Shown here piece after piece: positions 13,476-24,193 of a stretch of 64,000 nt of DNA. This DNA comes from Chara braunii (Eukaryota; Streptophyta; Charophyceae; Charales; Characeae). The notes under the pieces were generated by a model, which made no database searches, was not told the origin of the DNA, and saw nothing but the letters and a program-made list of their open reading frames with translations. The DNA is taken from contig BFEA01000034.1 of the NCBI GenBank assembly GCA_003427395.1, positions 765,669 through 829,668 of the forward strand, given 5' to 3'. The stretch's first letter is position 1, and each line of letters begins with the position of its first letter. The position numbers and the translations under genes were made by a program.

Positions 13476-13895
13476 GTATGTATGCGGTAGTGTATATATC
13501 CACGTTCTAGCGGTAAATTCATTCGATTTTATATTTATTTATTTTATATTATTTTATTTATCATATCGATGGAAGTACCATGAGGTAAGCCGTGAGATTG
13601 AAGGCTTACCTATTCTCTCTTCGTCGTCGCCGTCATCACCGTCGTCGATCTTCGTCGTTGTCGTCAGCATCGTCGGTCTTCGTCGTCAGTCTTCATCGTC
13701 GTCGGTCTTCGTCGTCAGCGTCGTCGGTCTTCGTCGTTGTCGTCAGCGTCGTCGTTGTCGTCTTTTTCCTTCCACTTTCCTCTCGTTCTCTCTCTCCCGC
13801 TCCTTCTCCTTCTTCTCCTCCCTCTAAATGATAAGGTTCAATGAGCTTTCCACAACACCCCCTGCGGCAAACCGCGGAGATCACTGCGATCCAGT

Positions 13896-13931
<36 letters not shown>

Positions 13932-14002
13932 CGGTGTGTACAAAGGGCAGGGACGTGATCAGCGAAAGCTGATGACTCGCGCTTATTAGGCATTCCTCTT
14001 TC
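13133..14002 (-). mobile_element. Family A LTR, copy 3, first part
   Basis: Homologous to 6063-6980. It includes a long CA array (13413-13472) and a TCGTC tract. It is interrupted after CCTCTTTC at 13995-14002 by a DNA transposon and continues at 15751. Confidence 0.8.
13413..13472. repeat. CA microsatellite
   Basis: Nearly pure CA repeat in the third family A LTR. It is longer here than in the other copies. Confidence 0.95.
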
Positions 14003-15742
14003 CACACGTGGTCAACGACACTCCGAATCTTCGCTGAAACTCATTCTGAAGTGGAGAACTTTCAACATTTTTGAAGTTCTTCAAAGTCGAGTATCAATGA
14101 TTTTAGAAGTTTTGAAAATGTTGAATGCCCCTACGTTGAATAAATCTTCAAAATATTCAACGTCTGCCCCCCTGTTTGAGTGTATAAAACAATGAAAATT
14201 TTGAAGATTCTGAAGTGGTGAAAATGTTGAAAATTATGAAGTACACCCCCTTGTCCGAGTGTGTAGGAATGCTGAAGTTTGTGAAAATTGTGAAGTGGTA
14301 AAAATGTTGAAGATTCCGAACCCCCTTTCCCCCCCTGCCTCCGCCTGTTTTGTTTCTTTAAGGGGAGGGCGTTCAAAATCTTCGACGTTTTCACCACTTT
14401 ATAATTTTCGAAATCTTTAGCGTCTACCCCTCTATCTAAGCGTATAGAAACGCTGAAGATTTTGAAGATTCTGAAGTGGTGAAGATGCTGAAAATTCTGA
14501 AGTACACCCCCCTCTATCCGAGTGTGTAGGACGCTGAAAATTCTGAAGTGGTGGAAACGCTGAAGATTCTGAATCCCTCTCGTGCCTCCTCTTGTAAGGG
14601 GGGGGGGGTTTAGAATCTTCCGCGTTTTCACCACTTCGAAATTTTCACAATCTTCAACATTCGTCCCCTTGTATAAGTATGTAGAAATATTAAAAATTCT
14701 GAAGATTCTGAAGTGCTGAAGATACTGAAAACTCTGAACTACACCTCTTTTCGTCTGAGTATGTAGGAATGCTGAAGATTCTGAAAATTTTGAAGTGGTG
14801 AAAACATTGAAGATTTTGAACACTCCCCACCCCCCCTCCTCTCTAAGCTTATAAAAATGTTGAAGTTTTTTAGCATTATAAAGTGGTGAATCCATTGAAG
14901 ACGCTGAACCGACCCCACGTCTCTAGGTTTGTACCTCCCCTGTTCGAGTGCTTAGTGTGTATGAACGTTGAACGCACTCTATGTACACCCCCTTATCCGA
15001 GTGTGTAGGAACGCTGAAAATTCTGAAAATTTTGAAGTGGTGAAAATGTTGAAGATTCTAACCCCCCCCCTTCCCCCGTGCTTCCGCCTGTTTTGTTTAT
15101 TTAAGGGGAGGGGATTCAGAATCTTCGACGTTTTCACCGCTTCATAATTTTCAGAATCTTCAACGTCTACCCCCTATCTAAGTGTAGAGAAACGTTGAAA
15201 ATTCTGAAGTGGTGAAGATGCTGAAAATTCTGAAGTAAGCCCCCCTCTATCCGAGTGTGTAGAACGCTGAAGATTTTTAGAATAAAGAAGTTTTAAAACG
15301 CCAAAAATTAACCCCCCCCCCCCCCGTGCCTCCCCCAATGAGGTCGGGGGGGGTTTTAAATCTTCAGCGTTTTCACCGCTTCAAAATTTTCAAAATCTTC
15401 ATCATTCGTCCCCTTGTATGAGTGTGTAGTAATGTTGAAGATTCTGAAGATTCTGAAGTGGTGAAGATGCTGAAAACTCTAAACTGCACCACCTTTCGTT
15501 CGAGTATGTAGGAACGCGGGGGATTCCAAAAATTATGAAGTGGTGAAAAGGTTGAAGATTTTGAACCGCCCCCCTTCTCTAAGCTTATAAAAATGTTGAA
15601 CTAGGCTTGTACCTCCCCTTTCCGAGTCTTCAAAATATTAAAGTACACCTCCCCTGTTCGAGTGTTTATGTTCGAGTGTGTATGAAGGTTGAACACACTC
15701 TACGAATACGATGAATATTAGAGGACCCGTTAACCATCTCTC
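14003..15742. mobile_element. Non-autonomous DNA transposon with 8-bp target duplication
   Basis: The insertion splits a family A LTR. CCTCTTTC occurs at 13995-14002 and again at 15743-15750, and uninterrupted LTRs hold one copy, so this is an 8-bp target-site duplication, typical of hAT elements. The ends share an imperfect inverted motif (TGGTCAACG near the left end, CGTTAACCA near the right). The interior repeats GAAGATTCTGAA and GAAGTGGTGAAAATGTTGAA with C-runs, and is roughly duplicated (14240-14700 resembles 14990-15440). A long minus-strand open frame (14131-14895) is built of these repeats and resembles no transposase. Confidence 0.65.
14040..15640. repeat. GAAGATTCTGAA-type degenerate satellite
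   Basis: Dozens of degenerate units of TTCTGAA, GAAGTGGTGAA and GTTGAAGATT separated by C-rich spacers. Two higher-order copies are offset by about 750 bp. It forms the body of the transposon at 14003-15742. Confidence 0.75.
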
Positions 15743-15750
15743 CCTCTTTC

Positions 15751-16034
15751 AAGATCGATAATTACAACAATCTACCGCGTTGCGGTGAACCCCCTTCCGT
15801 TCTCCCTCTTCTTTTTCTTTTTCTTCTTTTTCTTCTTCTTTTTCTTCTTCTTTTCTCCTTTTTCTCCTTCTTCTTCTCTTCTTTTTCTTCTTCTTCTTCT
15901 TCTTCTTTTTCTTCTCTCATTCCTTCTACTTCGTCTTTCTCCTCCTTGTGCTCCATCTTCTGCTGCGCAGTCACCTTCTTTTCTCGCGTGTTCTTTCTCT
16001 TGCGCCCGCACCCCCTTGCTCTTCTGTCCGCTCG
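15751..16034 (-). mobile_element. Family A LTR, copy 3, second part
   Basis: It resumes the LTR at AAGATCGATAATTACAAC, exactly where copy 3 was interrupted. It runs through a TTC-rich tract to GCTCTTCTGTCC, where the family B LTR has inserted at 16035/16036. Confidence 0.75.
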
Positions 16035-16770
16035 CTGTTGAGCGCATCGGCCCCCACGCGAGCGAGGGCCCTCCCGACCATGTCACGCAGGAGTTTAAAC
16101 AAAAACACAACATAAGAGACAAGTTGGGAACGACGTGAAATAATCTCGGTAACTGCCGAGACGGATGCGATATCGCATCGTTCCTTAGCCGCTCTAGCCG
16201 GGTGCGCCAACTATACTTCCCGCAGTCCCCTACGACAGGATAGGTTCCCGCGGGGCATAAGCTTGCCTTCGCTAAGGGGCTGTCACACCCCTTAGGGGCG
16301 TATCCCTACCGAGCTACCGACCCACGTGTGAAAGTTTTTACATGCAATTGCAGGAGTGGGTCGGCCGAGGGCGTTTGCTTGCTCGCTGTAGTATAGGTCT
16401 GGCGATTATCTTCATAGTATGAAGTGCACGCCGGTCGACAAGGATGGTCTCAACCATCCGTGAAACCTCCTTGCCCCTTTAAACATGAGTCAAAAGAAAG
16501 TTATAACAATCGCACATGGTTATACCAAAAGGAACTATTACTTCGTCGATAGGAATGTATATTCCATTTGCAATGATAATCGAAAGAGTTAAAATCATCA
16601 TTAGACACCCATGATCAAAATAAACCTCGACCACGCCTCGTCGATCGCCGCAAAATTCATACAGCCGCCAACGAGGAGTTGGCTTTAGACAATAACCTCA
16701 ATGCAACCGATAAGATAGTTCGTCTGTCTTAGTTTTGACTTGATGAGATGTTGTGCCAAAGTTATTCATT

Positions 16771-17223
16771 TCATCCTACCGCCGACCTAAGATTGAACAC
16801 GTACACACTCGTCTCCATACACTCCTCAATCTTCTTGGATAACGACTGTTTTGCAGATGATTCTTGATCAGAGGCATTGCTTGAGGTGTTGCATGCCTCT
16901 CTCTCTAAAAAGTGGTCTGGGGTACTCCTCCTCCTCGCCCGAGCACAAGACTCGGATCGCAGAAGTCGGGCCATCTCGGCCGAATCGGCAAAGTACCCCC
17001 CCCGTAGAACGGTGCACTCTAAGTCGACGACACGGCCGACTCCTAAAGCAACGAACCCCCGCCCCAGATGCTTCCCGAAGAAAGAGAATGTGTTCACCAC
17101 AAGTAGATTTTCAGTTCTTCCCTTCGTCTCTCGCCTAAGGTAACTCGAACGAAAATAGTTAGGAAAGACAGAGATTGAGAAACATTTAGACAGATAAAAG
17201 TCATTCAGGAAAACGATGGTCAA
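16771..17223 (-). CDS. LTR-embedded 150-codon open frame, unknown
   Basis: It runs from ATG to stop on the LTR's own strand, starting MTIVFLNDFYLSKC and ending VFNLRSAVG. The same 150-codon frame is intact at 38414-38866, broken at 53047-53507, and represented by a diverged partial version in plus-oriented LTR DNA at 30074-30340. The N-terminal half is hydrophobic and aromatic, the C-terminal half Ser/Glu/Lys-rich. I recognise no family. About 24 of 150 residues differ between the two intact copies, which does not look like protein-level constraint. It may be a captured gene fragment or chance. Confidence 0.25.
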   Translation of the reverse strand: MTIVFLNDFYLSKCFSISVFPNYFRSSYLRRETKGRTENLLVVNTFSFFGKHLGRGFVALGVGRVVDLECTVLRGGYFADSAEMARLLRSESCARARRRSTPDHFLEREACNTSSNASDQESSAKQSLSKKIEECMETSVYVFNLRSAVG

Positions 17224-17959
17224 TCTTTTAGAAAAAGGTTACGTTCGTTAGACCTTATCCGCTTTATTTGATTTGAATTCGTTTTACGATGCGCGTAAAA
17301 AAAACTTGACATTTTTCAAAACAACCAACCCTTCTTAGCATGCAGGCAGGTGAGAAGTCAAAGAAAACACTTCTTTTCCATTTCCTCAAATACTCATAAT
17401 CAATCTCCTTTGCAAGCATCCTTCTACCTACCCGCACAACACGCAGAGACAACAAGTTCAAAATAAAAAACTAGTGCGATCCCATGCCCAAGTCAGACCT
17501 TTCTATTCACATGCAAGATACGCACGACTTTCCTGCACCTTTTCAACGAACATTCAATGAACAGGGTCAAGCAAAGTGTGGGTTCACACATGTGTGAAGT
17601 GTGAAGGGAAATCTGAGTCAATCAACTGACCGACCTTGAGTGAAGTTCAACGGCACACTGAAGAAAACCGTATAGAATAACGCTCCCTTGACGGAAAGGT
17701 CGTTGCACCCAGTCGTCAGCAAAGTGATCGACACTACTCCTTTGTGACGACCGCTTGTCGGAGTACCCTCTCAGCACACAATCTCTTTTCAATAATCTGG
17801 CGGTGTTATCTCCTTACCGTCACTTGCCTCCAAAGTTACAACGTCCCTGCGGCGTCACGCTTACGCCACTTCAAAATGCAACACCACTTTGACGCACCTT
17901 CTCTGTGTCAACGCTCCACCTCCACTTAGTGCAAATTTACTGTCGTTACTGCCGTAAGA

Positions 17960-18410
17960 ACAGTACCACCTTCGACAAAAACCCGGCAGCGCTTCCACAC
18001 TACCGCCAAAAAAACAAAACCGCCACCGCAAAAAACCGTCAGCGCTTCCGCACCACCGTTACAAAAACCGGAACCGTCGCCTCAAAAATCCGGCAGCGCT
18101 TCCACACCATCGTTGAAAAAAACAGAACCGCCGCCGCAAAAATCCGGCAACGCTTCCGCACCACCGTCGAAAAAACCAAAACCGCCGCCGCAAAAATCCG
18201 GCAGCGTTTCCACACCACCGTCGAAAAAATCCGAACCGCTGCCACAAAAATCCGACAGCGCTTCCGCAACACCGTCGAAAAAAACAGAACCGCCGCCACA
18301 AAAATCTGGCAGCGCTTCCGCACCATCGCCGTTAAAACCAGAACCGCCGCTACAAAAATCCGACAGCGTTTCCGCACCACCGCCGTTAAACCCGGAGTCG
18401 CCGTTGGCCG
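17960..18410. repeat. 54-bp minisatellite in family B LTR
   Basis: About eight units. Successive AATCCG anchors fall at 18141, 18195 and 18249, giving a 54-bp period. The core is CCGCCGCAAAAATCCGGCAG followed by CGCTTCCGCACCACCGTCGA. Because 54 is a multiple of three, several frames on both strands stay open (for example Pro/Ser/Lys-rich from 18113). The array recurs at 39610-40025 and 54245-54645, and reverse-complemented at 28540-28860. Confidence 0.9.
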
Positions 18411-18729
18411 CCGCTGTAAAATTTTGGCAGCACTTCCCCACTATAAATTGGTAAAATTTGGGCCCCAGGCCCAAATTTCACAGCGCCATCTTGCCGTAGT
18501 CCTGCAGCGCCCCTGGGTCAGCCCCGTGGGACCAACATCAGCCAGAGGGGAAGGGAGCAGAGGGCTCCCTGCCTTGGCTATGGCTATCCACCTCGCGCTC
18601 CTCTGCAGATCTCCAGCCTCTCCTCAAGTTGCCTCAGGTAGCACCTCCAGCAGCCAGCAACACTCAAGTATGCTCGTCACACACTGGCATTACGAGTGCA
18701 TTGTGTGGCAGCTGGAGGGCAGCTGCCTG

Positions 18730-18736
18730 TTTTATA
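18730..18736 (-). promoter_or_regulatory. LTR TATA box
   Basis: TATAAAA on the minus strand within CCACTATAAAACAGG. It is in the same context at 40384-40390 and 54982-54988, and a TATAAAA lies at the matching place (28187-28193) in the plus-oriented LTR. Conservation across LTRs in the correct orientation makes it the likely core promoter. Confidence 0.7.
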
Positions 18737-18779
18737 GTGGATGAGGAGAATGGACGTCACTTCTGCCCCCAGGCAAAAT

Positions 18780-20460
18780 CGGGGGCTCACTGTGAGCCCT
18801 TGATCTGACCAAGATCCAGGGTTCACTGTGGCCGCACCACAGTCACAGCCCTAGTGTGGGGCAGTTTTTTTAACTGCCCCATTTTATTTTTTCTTTTCTT
18901 TTTCCCAGCTATCTTGGAATCTCACGAAATAGCTGGGTTCCTGCCATTTCCAAAACTATTTTTTTTTTTTTTCTTCTAATAAGGGGTTGGAGAGATACGA
19001 CCCCTTACAGTTCGATGTACCTGGACCCTTTTCCCAGGGCAGATACATCGAGGAAAAGGCTGCACTTGACCTTTTTCTTTTTATGACCCCTCAATTTCCA
19101 GGCTCGGTTAAAAAACGGGAGCCTGACAGTTACCTCTAGAGGTAGCACTACGTGAGGACAAGTGTCCTCACGAAAAGTAAAGAAAAAGAAAAAATAATAA
19201 AGAAGAAAAGAAAAAAAATATAAATAAAGAAAACTTTAACCACCTCAATTGCAATGCTCCTGACCGTGATTTGAGCCAGGAGCATGCAGTTGTTTGTCAA
19301 CTGCCTGTCCCTTTCCTCTGCTGCCCTTCCCTGAAAACGGGAAGTACAGTTGTCAGGTTAGGAGAGGTAGGGAAAGAACTCGTGAAAATTCACGAGTTCA
19401 AATCCTGACAGGCTCAGAGCGGGGTGCAAAAAGTACCCCGACTTTGATGATTTTTAGAAAACTATTCGCTTAATAAAACAATCTGAAACAATTCATGCGC
19501 ATGGCCTAGGTGCCTGACGACCTACAGAAAAAATTGCAAGGCCTACAAAAGTGTTTAATGTCACCAGAAAAATATTGACGCAAACTGAAAAATACGGATT
19601 TTCAAAACAAATCAGATCTTGTTTTCTCTTTTTTCTTTTTCTTTTCTTTTCTTTTTCTTCTTACCCCCCTGACAACGGGAAGGCAGCTGGCAGGTCGGAT
19701 GGAGTAGGTCCTCCTCTCTCTCATCGTCCCATTTCTCTCTATCTCTCTCCAACTCCTTCAACTTTCCCTTTTCTCTCGTGCGTGTGATATGAGCCGCGAG
19801 ATCTTAGATCTCGCGGCTACAAAAATCTGTGCTACCATGAGGTGGGAGCTATCGTACTCCCACACAGTCTAAAGAGACTGTTTTCTTCAACAGCAGAGGC
19901 ATTGTTTGCCTCGTGCAGGATCTGGAGTGGTGGCCGTTGCTTCAGCAACGACACCTATCTCTCCGCGATTTTATTTATTTATTTATTTATTTTTATTTTT
20001 ATTTTTTTGAAGGAATTTCATTGGCATAAGCCAGCGACCACTATAGACTGCGCCAGCCTAGCTGGCATTCCCCCCTACCCCACCGATTTACAGACCCAGG
20101 TTCTATTCCCTTAGGGGAATCGAAAAAATTCTAGGTCGTTTTCTTGATTTATGGGTGTCATCCTTGCGAAGGGGCCATGTTGCAGCCACGCGGCCGTTCC
20201 CGGCCGTTAGATTTGATGATCTTGCGGCCAAGAATGGCCGTGCTTCATGCCGTTGCAGTGGGCAGGTCCAAAAGGAGCTAGGCCAGTGGCAATCCAACCT
20301 TCTGAGGCCTTGCAGACTTTGCCTGCCTGAGGCTTCGCTTGCTGGCCCTGCCCCGCCAGTTACCTGCGTGACCACGACTTGGTTGGCCACCTAGCCAGGT
20401 AGCCCTCGGCATCGGCCTGCGGGCCCCCCCCTTGACTCAAGGTCAACCCCCGCGGTTCAG
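18780..20460. repeat. Array of consecutive short hairpins (family B LTR copy 1)
   Basis: Perfect inverted repeats follow one another: 18783-18799 (8-bp arms), 18858-18880 (9 bp), 18980-19007 (8 bp), 19151-19172 (9 bp), 19254-19285 (9 bp), 19286-19304 (7 bp, directly abutting), 19376-19399 (9-11 bp), 19420-19440 (6 bp), 19792-19818 (12 bp, 3-nt loop), with more to about 20460. T-rich or A-rich runs separate the clusters. The same series is present at 40430-42100 and 55030-56700. Confidence 0.8.
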
Positions 20461-20557
20461 GAAAACCTTCCTATTCCCCTACGCCGCGACTATATATCCG
20501 GCGCATCCCTCTTTTTAGCCTACTTAGGCCCTGAATCGCACAGCTTAGCAGCCTCGC

Positions 20558-23500
20558 TGTCGGGGCAAAAACCCTGACCAGGATATCTGTCCGGTGTTTT
20601 CAAATGTCGGACGATGTACGACTTAGTAAATGGTTGTCTGGGCTTCATAACTTGATGAGATGGGTTATCTGTCGAAAGTTTATTCAGATCTGATCTATGA
20701 CTGACAGACTAACGTTTCGGACGTTAGTCCGAACGTGTGTGGCGTCCATAAGAACCGGACGTAACAGGCAAGGTTTCGCTTGTCGCATGCCGTAGGGGCG
20801 CGCAGAGAAAGGAACAATTAAATTAAACCTATCCTAACAGCCGCGCGATTTAAAGCCTAAGTAGGTTGAAAAGGGGTCGCCGCGACAGAGGTTGGGACTA
20901 CGGCGAATAGGAAATAGGAAGATTTTATATTATTTTTTGGGTTCTGAAGTTCTTATTTTTTTGGGTCCTCGGGCTATCGCACCGAGGACGCACTGAGGAC
21001 CGGAGGGGATGGTGTTGTGACTTGCTGAGTGGGGCGGTTGTTGAGGCTATGGGCCGCCGGCAAACCAGCCAGCCATGGAGGCAGGCAGGCAGGTAAGGCC
21101 TGCAAGGCCGCAAACAGTATAGGTCTACCGGACCACGGGCAGGCACGGCTGCAGGGCCGCAGGCAGGCAGGGCCTGCCAAGCCATAGGCCGGCATGATGG
21201 CTGGGCAGAGCTCTTCTTATAGAAGAGAAACTCCAATTACTTTCGTAATAGGAGCTAGCCTAGTAGGTTACGCATTCGCCTGTCACCTTGCAGATTTGGG
21301 CAACGAAACTAGATTGCTCCTACTGGCGCTAGCTCCTTTTGGGAGCTGGCCGCCAGGCATTTGGGCGGTCGATCCCGGCCGTGCGATCGTGAGATCACGC
21401 GGCTGAGATCTGCTGCGCCCAGATCAGTGATGCTGTCAGTGAGGAAGTGCTGCCGGGGTTTTTGGCACGGCGGCGGCAACATTCTTCAGTGAGACCATGC
21501 TGCCAGATTTGACGGCAGCATCAATATTTTCATTGGGGTTTTGCTACCGGCATGTCGGCAGCACTACTGTGAGGGAAGATGTTGGGGGTCCTCTGCGTCA
21601 CAACAGAGGCAATTTTTTGTGTGTGATCAGGAGGTAGTGTTGTGGGGCAGCCATGGTACCGTTTTTGACAATGCAACGAACAATGGTCCGCTGTTATTTT
21701 TGTGGTACGCAGTGGTTATGGTGAATTTCGGTGTGGCCTGGAGGATGGACTGGCAGTGGTACACATTTGGGATTGTGCGGCAGTGGTGTGTGGACCGACA
21801 CTATGAAAAGAGTGCGGAATAAGTGCACGCATCAGTGACTTTTGGGGCTCGCGGCACCTGCGGGTTTCACCAGGGGCCACCTTTATTTTTTTGCGGCACT
21901 CGGTGCAAGCGAGATTTGAGTTTGGGACCGTAAGGTGCTTTGGCGGTAACATGGGACCATTTTGGAACCAGGTGGGACTGATTTTGAAGTTGAGACTGAC
22001 ACATGGTGTGACTATTGCAAGCGGACGTGGTGATTGGAGATGGTGTGGGTCTGCGAGTTGGGACTATGTTGGGGCAGCCTGGGACATTAAGGCCACGTGA
22101 AAACTCGTTTGTGGGAACACCCTCCTGGAGGCCTATCTCGCTTGAGTTGTGTGGTCTAGCCTCTGCTCACTGGAGCACTTGGTGGAGGGCGCGGACCGTT
22201 AATTAGGAGAAACGCCACAACTTATGAGCTGTGTGCCGCATATTTTTCTACGGCGGTCATTTTCCTTTGATTGATATATAACCTGACTTTCTTGAGTGAG
22301 TCGGACCAAGCTTCACTCAAGGTCTGCTGAATGATTCAGATATCCCTCCACACCTGTGTCAACCCACACTTTGCTTGACCCTGTTCGTTTGAACGTTCCA
22401 AAGAAAGGTAGAGAAAGTTGTGTGAGTCATGCATGTGAATGAGAAGGTCTGACGTGAGTCTGGGATTGTACTGTTTTCTTTTGAATTTGTTTTCTATGCA
22501 TGTTGTGCAGGTAGGTAAAAGTGCAAAGGAGATTGATTGTGCCTGTTGAAGGCAAGGGAAGAGAATTGTCTCTTCGTTACTTCTTACTCGCCCGCCCGTC
22601 GGAAATGTTTCAATGTTTTGAATAACTTCAATTATGTGTGAACCATAAAATGAATTAAGTTGAAATAAAGCANNNNNNNNNNNNNNNNNNNNNNNNNNNN
22701 NNNNNNNNNNNNNNNNNNNNNNNNNNNNNNNNNNNNNNNNNNNNNNNNNNNNNNNNNNNNNNNNNNNNNNNNNNNNNNNNNNNNNNNNNNNNNNNNNNNN
22801 NNNNNNNNNNNNNNNNNNNNNNNNNNNNNNNNNNNNNNNNNNNNNNNNNNNNNNNNNNNNNNNNNNNNNNNNNNNNNNNNNNNNNNNNNNNNNNNNNNNN
22901 NNNNNNNNNNNNNNNNNNNNNNNNNNNNNNNNNNNNNNNNNNNNNNNNNNNNNNNNNNNNNNNNNNNNNNNNNNNNNNNNNNNNNNNNNNNNNNNNNNNN
23001 NNNNNNNNNNNNNNNNNNNNNNNNNNNNNNNNNNNNNNNNNNNNNNNNNNNNNNNNNNNNNNNNNNNNNNNNNNNNNNNNNNNNNNNNNNNNNNNNNNNN
23101 NNNNNNNNNNNNNNNNNNNNNNNNNNNNNNNNNNNNNNNNNNNNNNNNNNNNNNNNNNNNNNNNNNNNNNNNNNNNNNNNNNNNNNNNNNNNNNNNNNNN
23201 NNNNNNNNNNNNNNNNNNNNNNNNNNNNNNNNNNNNNNNNNNNNNNNNNNNNNNNNNNNNNNNNNNNNNNNNNNNNNNNNNNNNNNNNNNNNNNNNNNNN
23301 NNNNNNNNNNNNNNNNNNNNNNNNNNNNNNNNNNNNNNNNNNNNNNNNNNNNNNNNNNNNNNNNNNNNNNNNNNNNNNNNNNNNNNNNNNNNNNNNNATG
23401 ATCTGCATGACAACGGTGGAATTTACTTGTAGAAGTAATTCCTGGCAGGGTTTAATAAGTGTCAACAGACCCAACCGTAAGTTAAAGGTTGGACTGTCCT

Positions 23501-24173
23501 TTTTAATCTTTCGTCAGTATCGAGCCTCCGCCTTGGAAACGGCGGAATAATAATATCTCCAGTCATATAGGCCGGGAAGAATAACTTTGGCAAATCATCT
23601 CGTCAAGTTAAAATCCAATCTTGTGTGATCTTATATAAAGTATATTGATTTTATTTATTTATCTTGTGGTCAGAGAATTATAAAGGAACTAGGATAATAT
23701 TGTGGGTTTCGCCTTTGGTTGAGACCGTCCTAGTCGACCGACGTCTGTCCGTACCTAGGAGATCAGCGCCCTTGGGGACGGACAACGTTCGGGTCCACTC
23801 GGCGTTAACCAAGCGTACGTATACTCCAGCAAGCGAGTAAACGCCTTCGGCTGACCTACCTCTGCAATTGCATGTAAAAGCTTTCGCACGTGGGTCAGTA
23901 ACTCGATAGGGATACGCCCCTAAGGGTGGTGACAGGTCGTCAAGGAAGGTAAGATGTGCCTCGCGAGAACCTATCCTGTCGTAGGGGACCGCGAGATGTA
24001 CAACTGGTGCACCCGGCTAGAGCGGCGAAAGGACAATGCAACCGCGTCCGTCTCGGCGGTTTGCGAGACTATTTATGCATCGTTCTAAGTTGTCTCTGGT
24101 TTTGTTGTGTTTTAACTCCTGCGTGACGTAGCCGGGGGGGCCCTCGCTCACGCGGGGGCCGATGCGCACGACA
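20558..24173 (+). mobile_element. Plus-oriented LTR element: 5' LTR (deleted form)
   Basis: It begins TGTCGGGGC and ends GATGCGCACGACA, followed by GG and a tRNA-Asp PBS. Compared with the 3' LTR (25961-31483) it lacks about 2 kb: sequence matching up to about 26770 joins sequence matching from about 28797 near 21427. The missing part includes the TATA box, most of the hairpin array and most of the minisatellite. Its 725-N gap corresponds to 30043-30708 of the 3' LTR. Confidence 0.8.
22673..23397. other. Assembly gap (725 N)
   Basis: The flanks ATAAAGCA and ATGATCTGCATG are both found in the partner LTR, where 666 bp (30043-30708) separate them, so the gap content and size are predictable. 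Confidence 0.95.
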
Positions 24174-24175
24174 GG

Positions 24176-24193
24176 TGGCGCCGTTGCGGGGGA
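24176..24193 (+). promoter_or_regulatory. Primer binding site, tRNA-Asp type (plus element)
   Basis: TGGCGCCGTTGCGGGGGA, the tRNA-Asp 3' complement with one mismatch, two bases after the LTR end at 24173. Confidence 0.9.

Larger units (their letters stand above)
16036..20557 (-). mobile_element. Family B LTR, copy 1, first part
   Basis: Its plus-strand start, TGTTGAGCGCATC, matches the LTR edges at 37651 and 46273. It aligns along its length with 37651-42230 and with the third LTR. It is broken at 20557 by a plus-oriented element and its last 288 bp are at 31484-31771, so the rebuilt length is about 4.81 kb against 4.83 kb for copy 2. Left to right it contains a 150-codon open frame, a 54-bp minisatellite, a TATA box, and a long run of short hairpins. 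With minus orientation it is the 3' LTR of the element whose interior is 31772-37650. Confidence 0.85.

Noticed and set aside
14131-14895. 254-codon minus-strand open frame as a gene
   Set aside because: It is composed of satellite units (repeated F-x-x-F-R-I-F and Q-N-F-Q-H type strings) and has no transposase motif. The openness follows from the repeat composition.
17960-18410. CRISPR array
   Set aside because: Units are directly abutting 54-bp repeats without variable spacers, in a eukaryotic LTR.
18039-18744. Long open frames through the 54-bp minisatellite as proteins
   Set aside because: Several frames on both strands are open at once because the period is divisible by three. No start context or conserved flank supports one of them.
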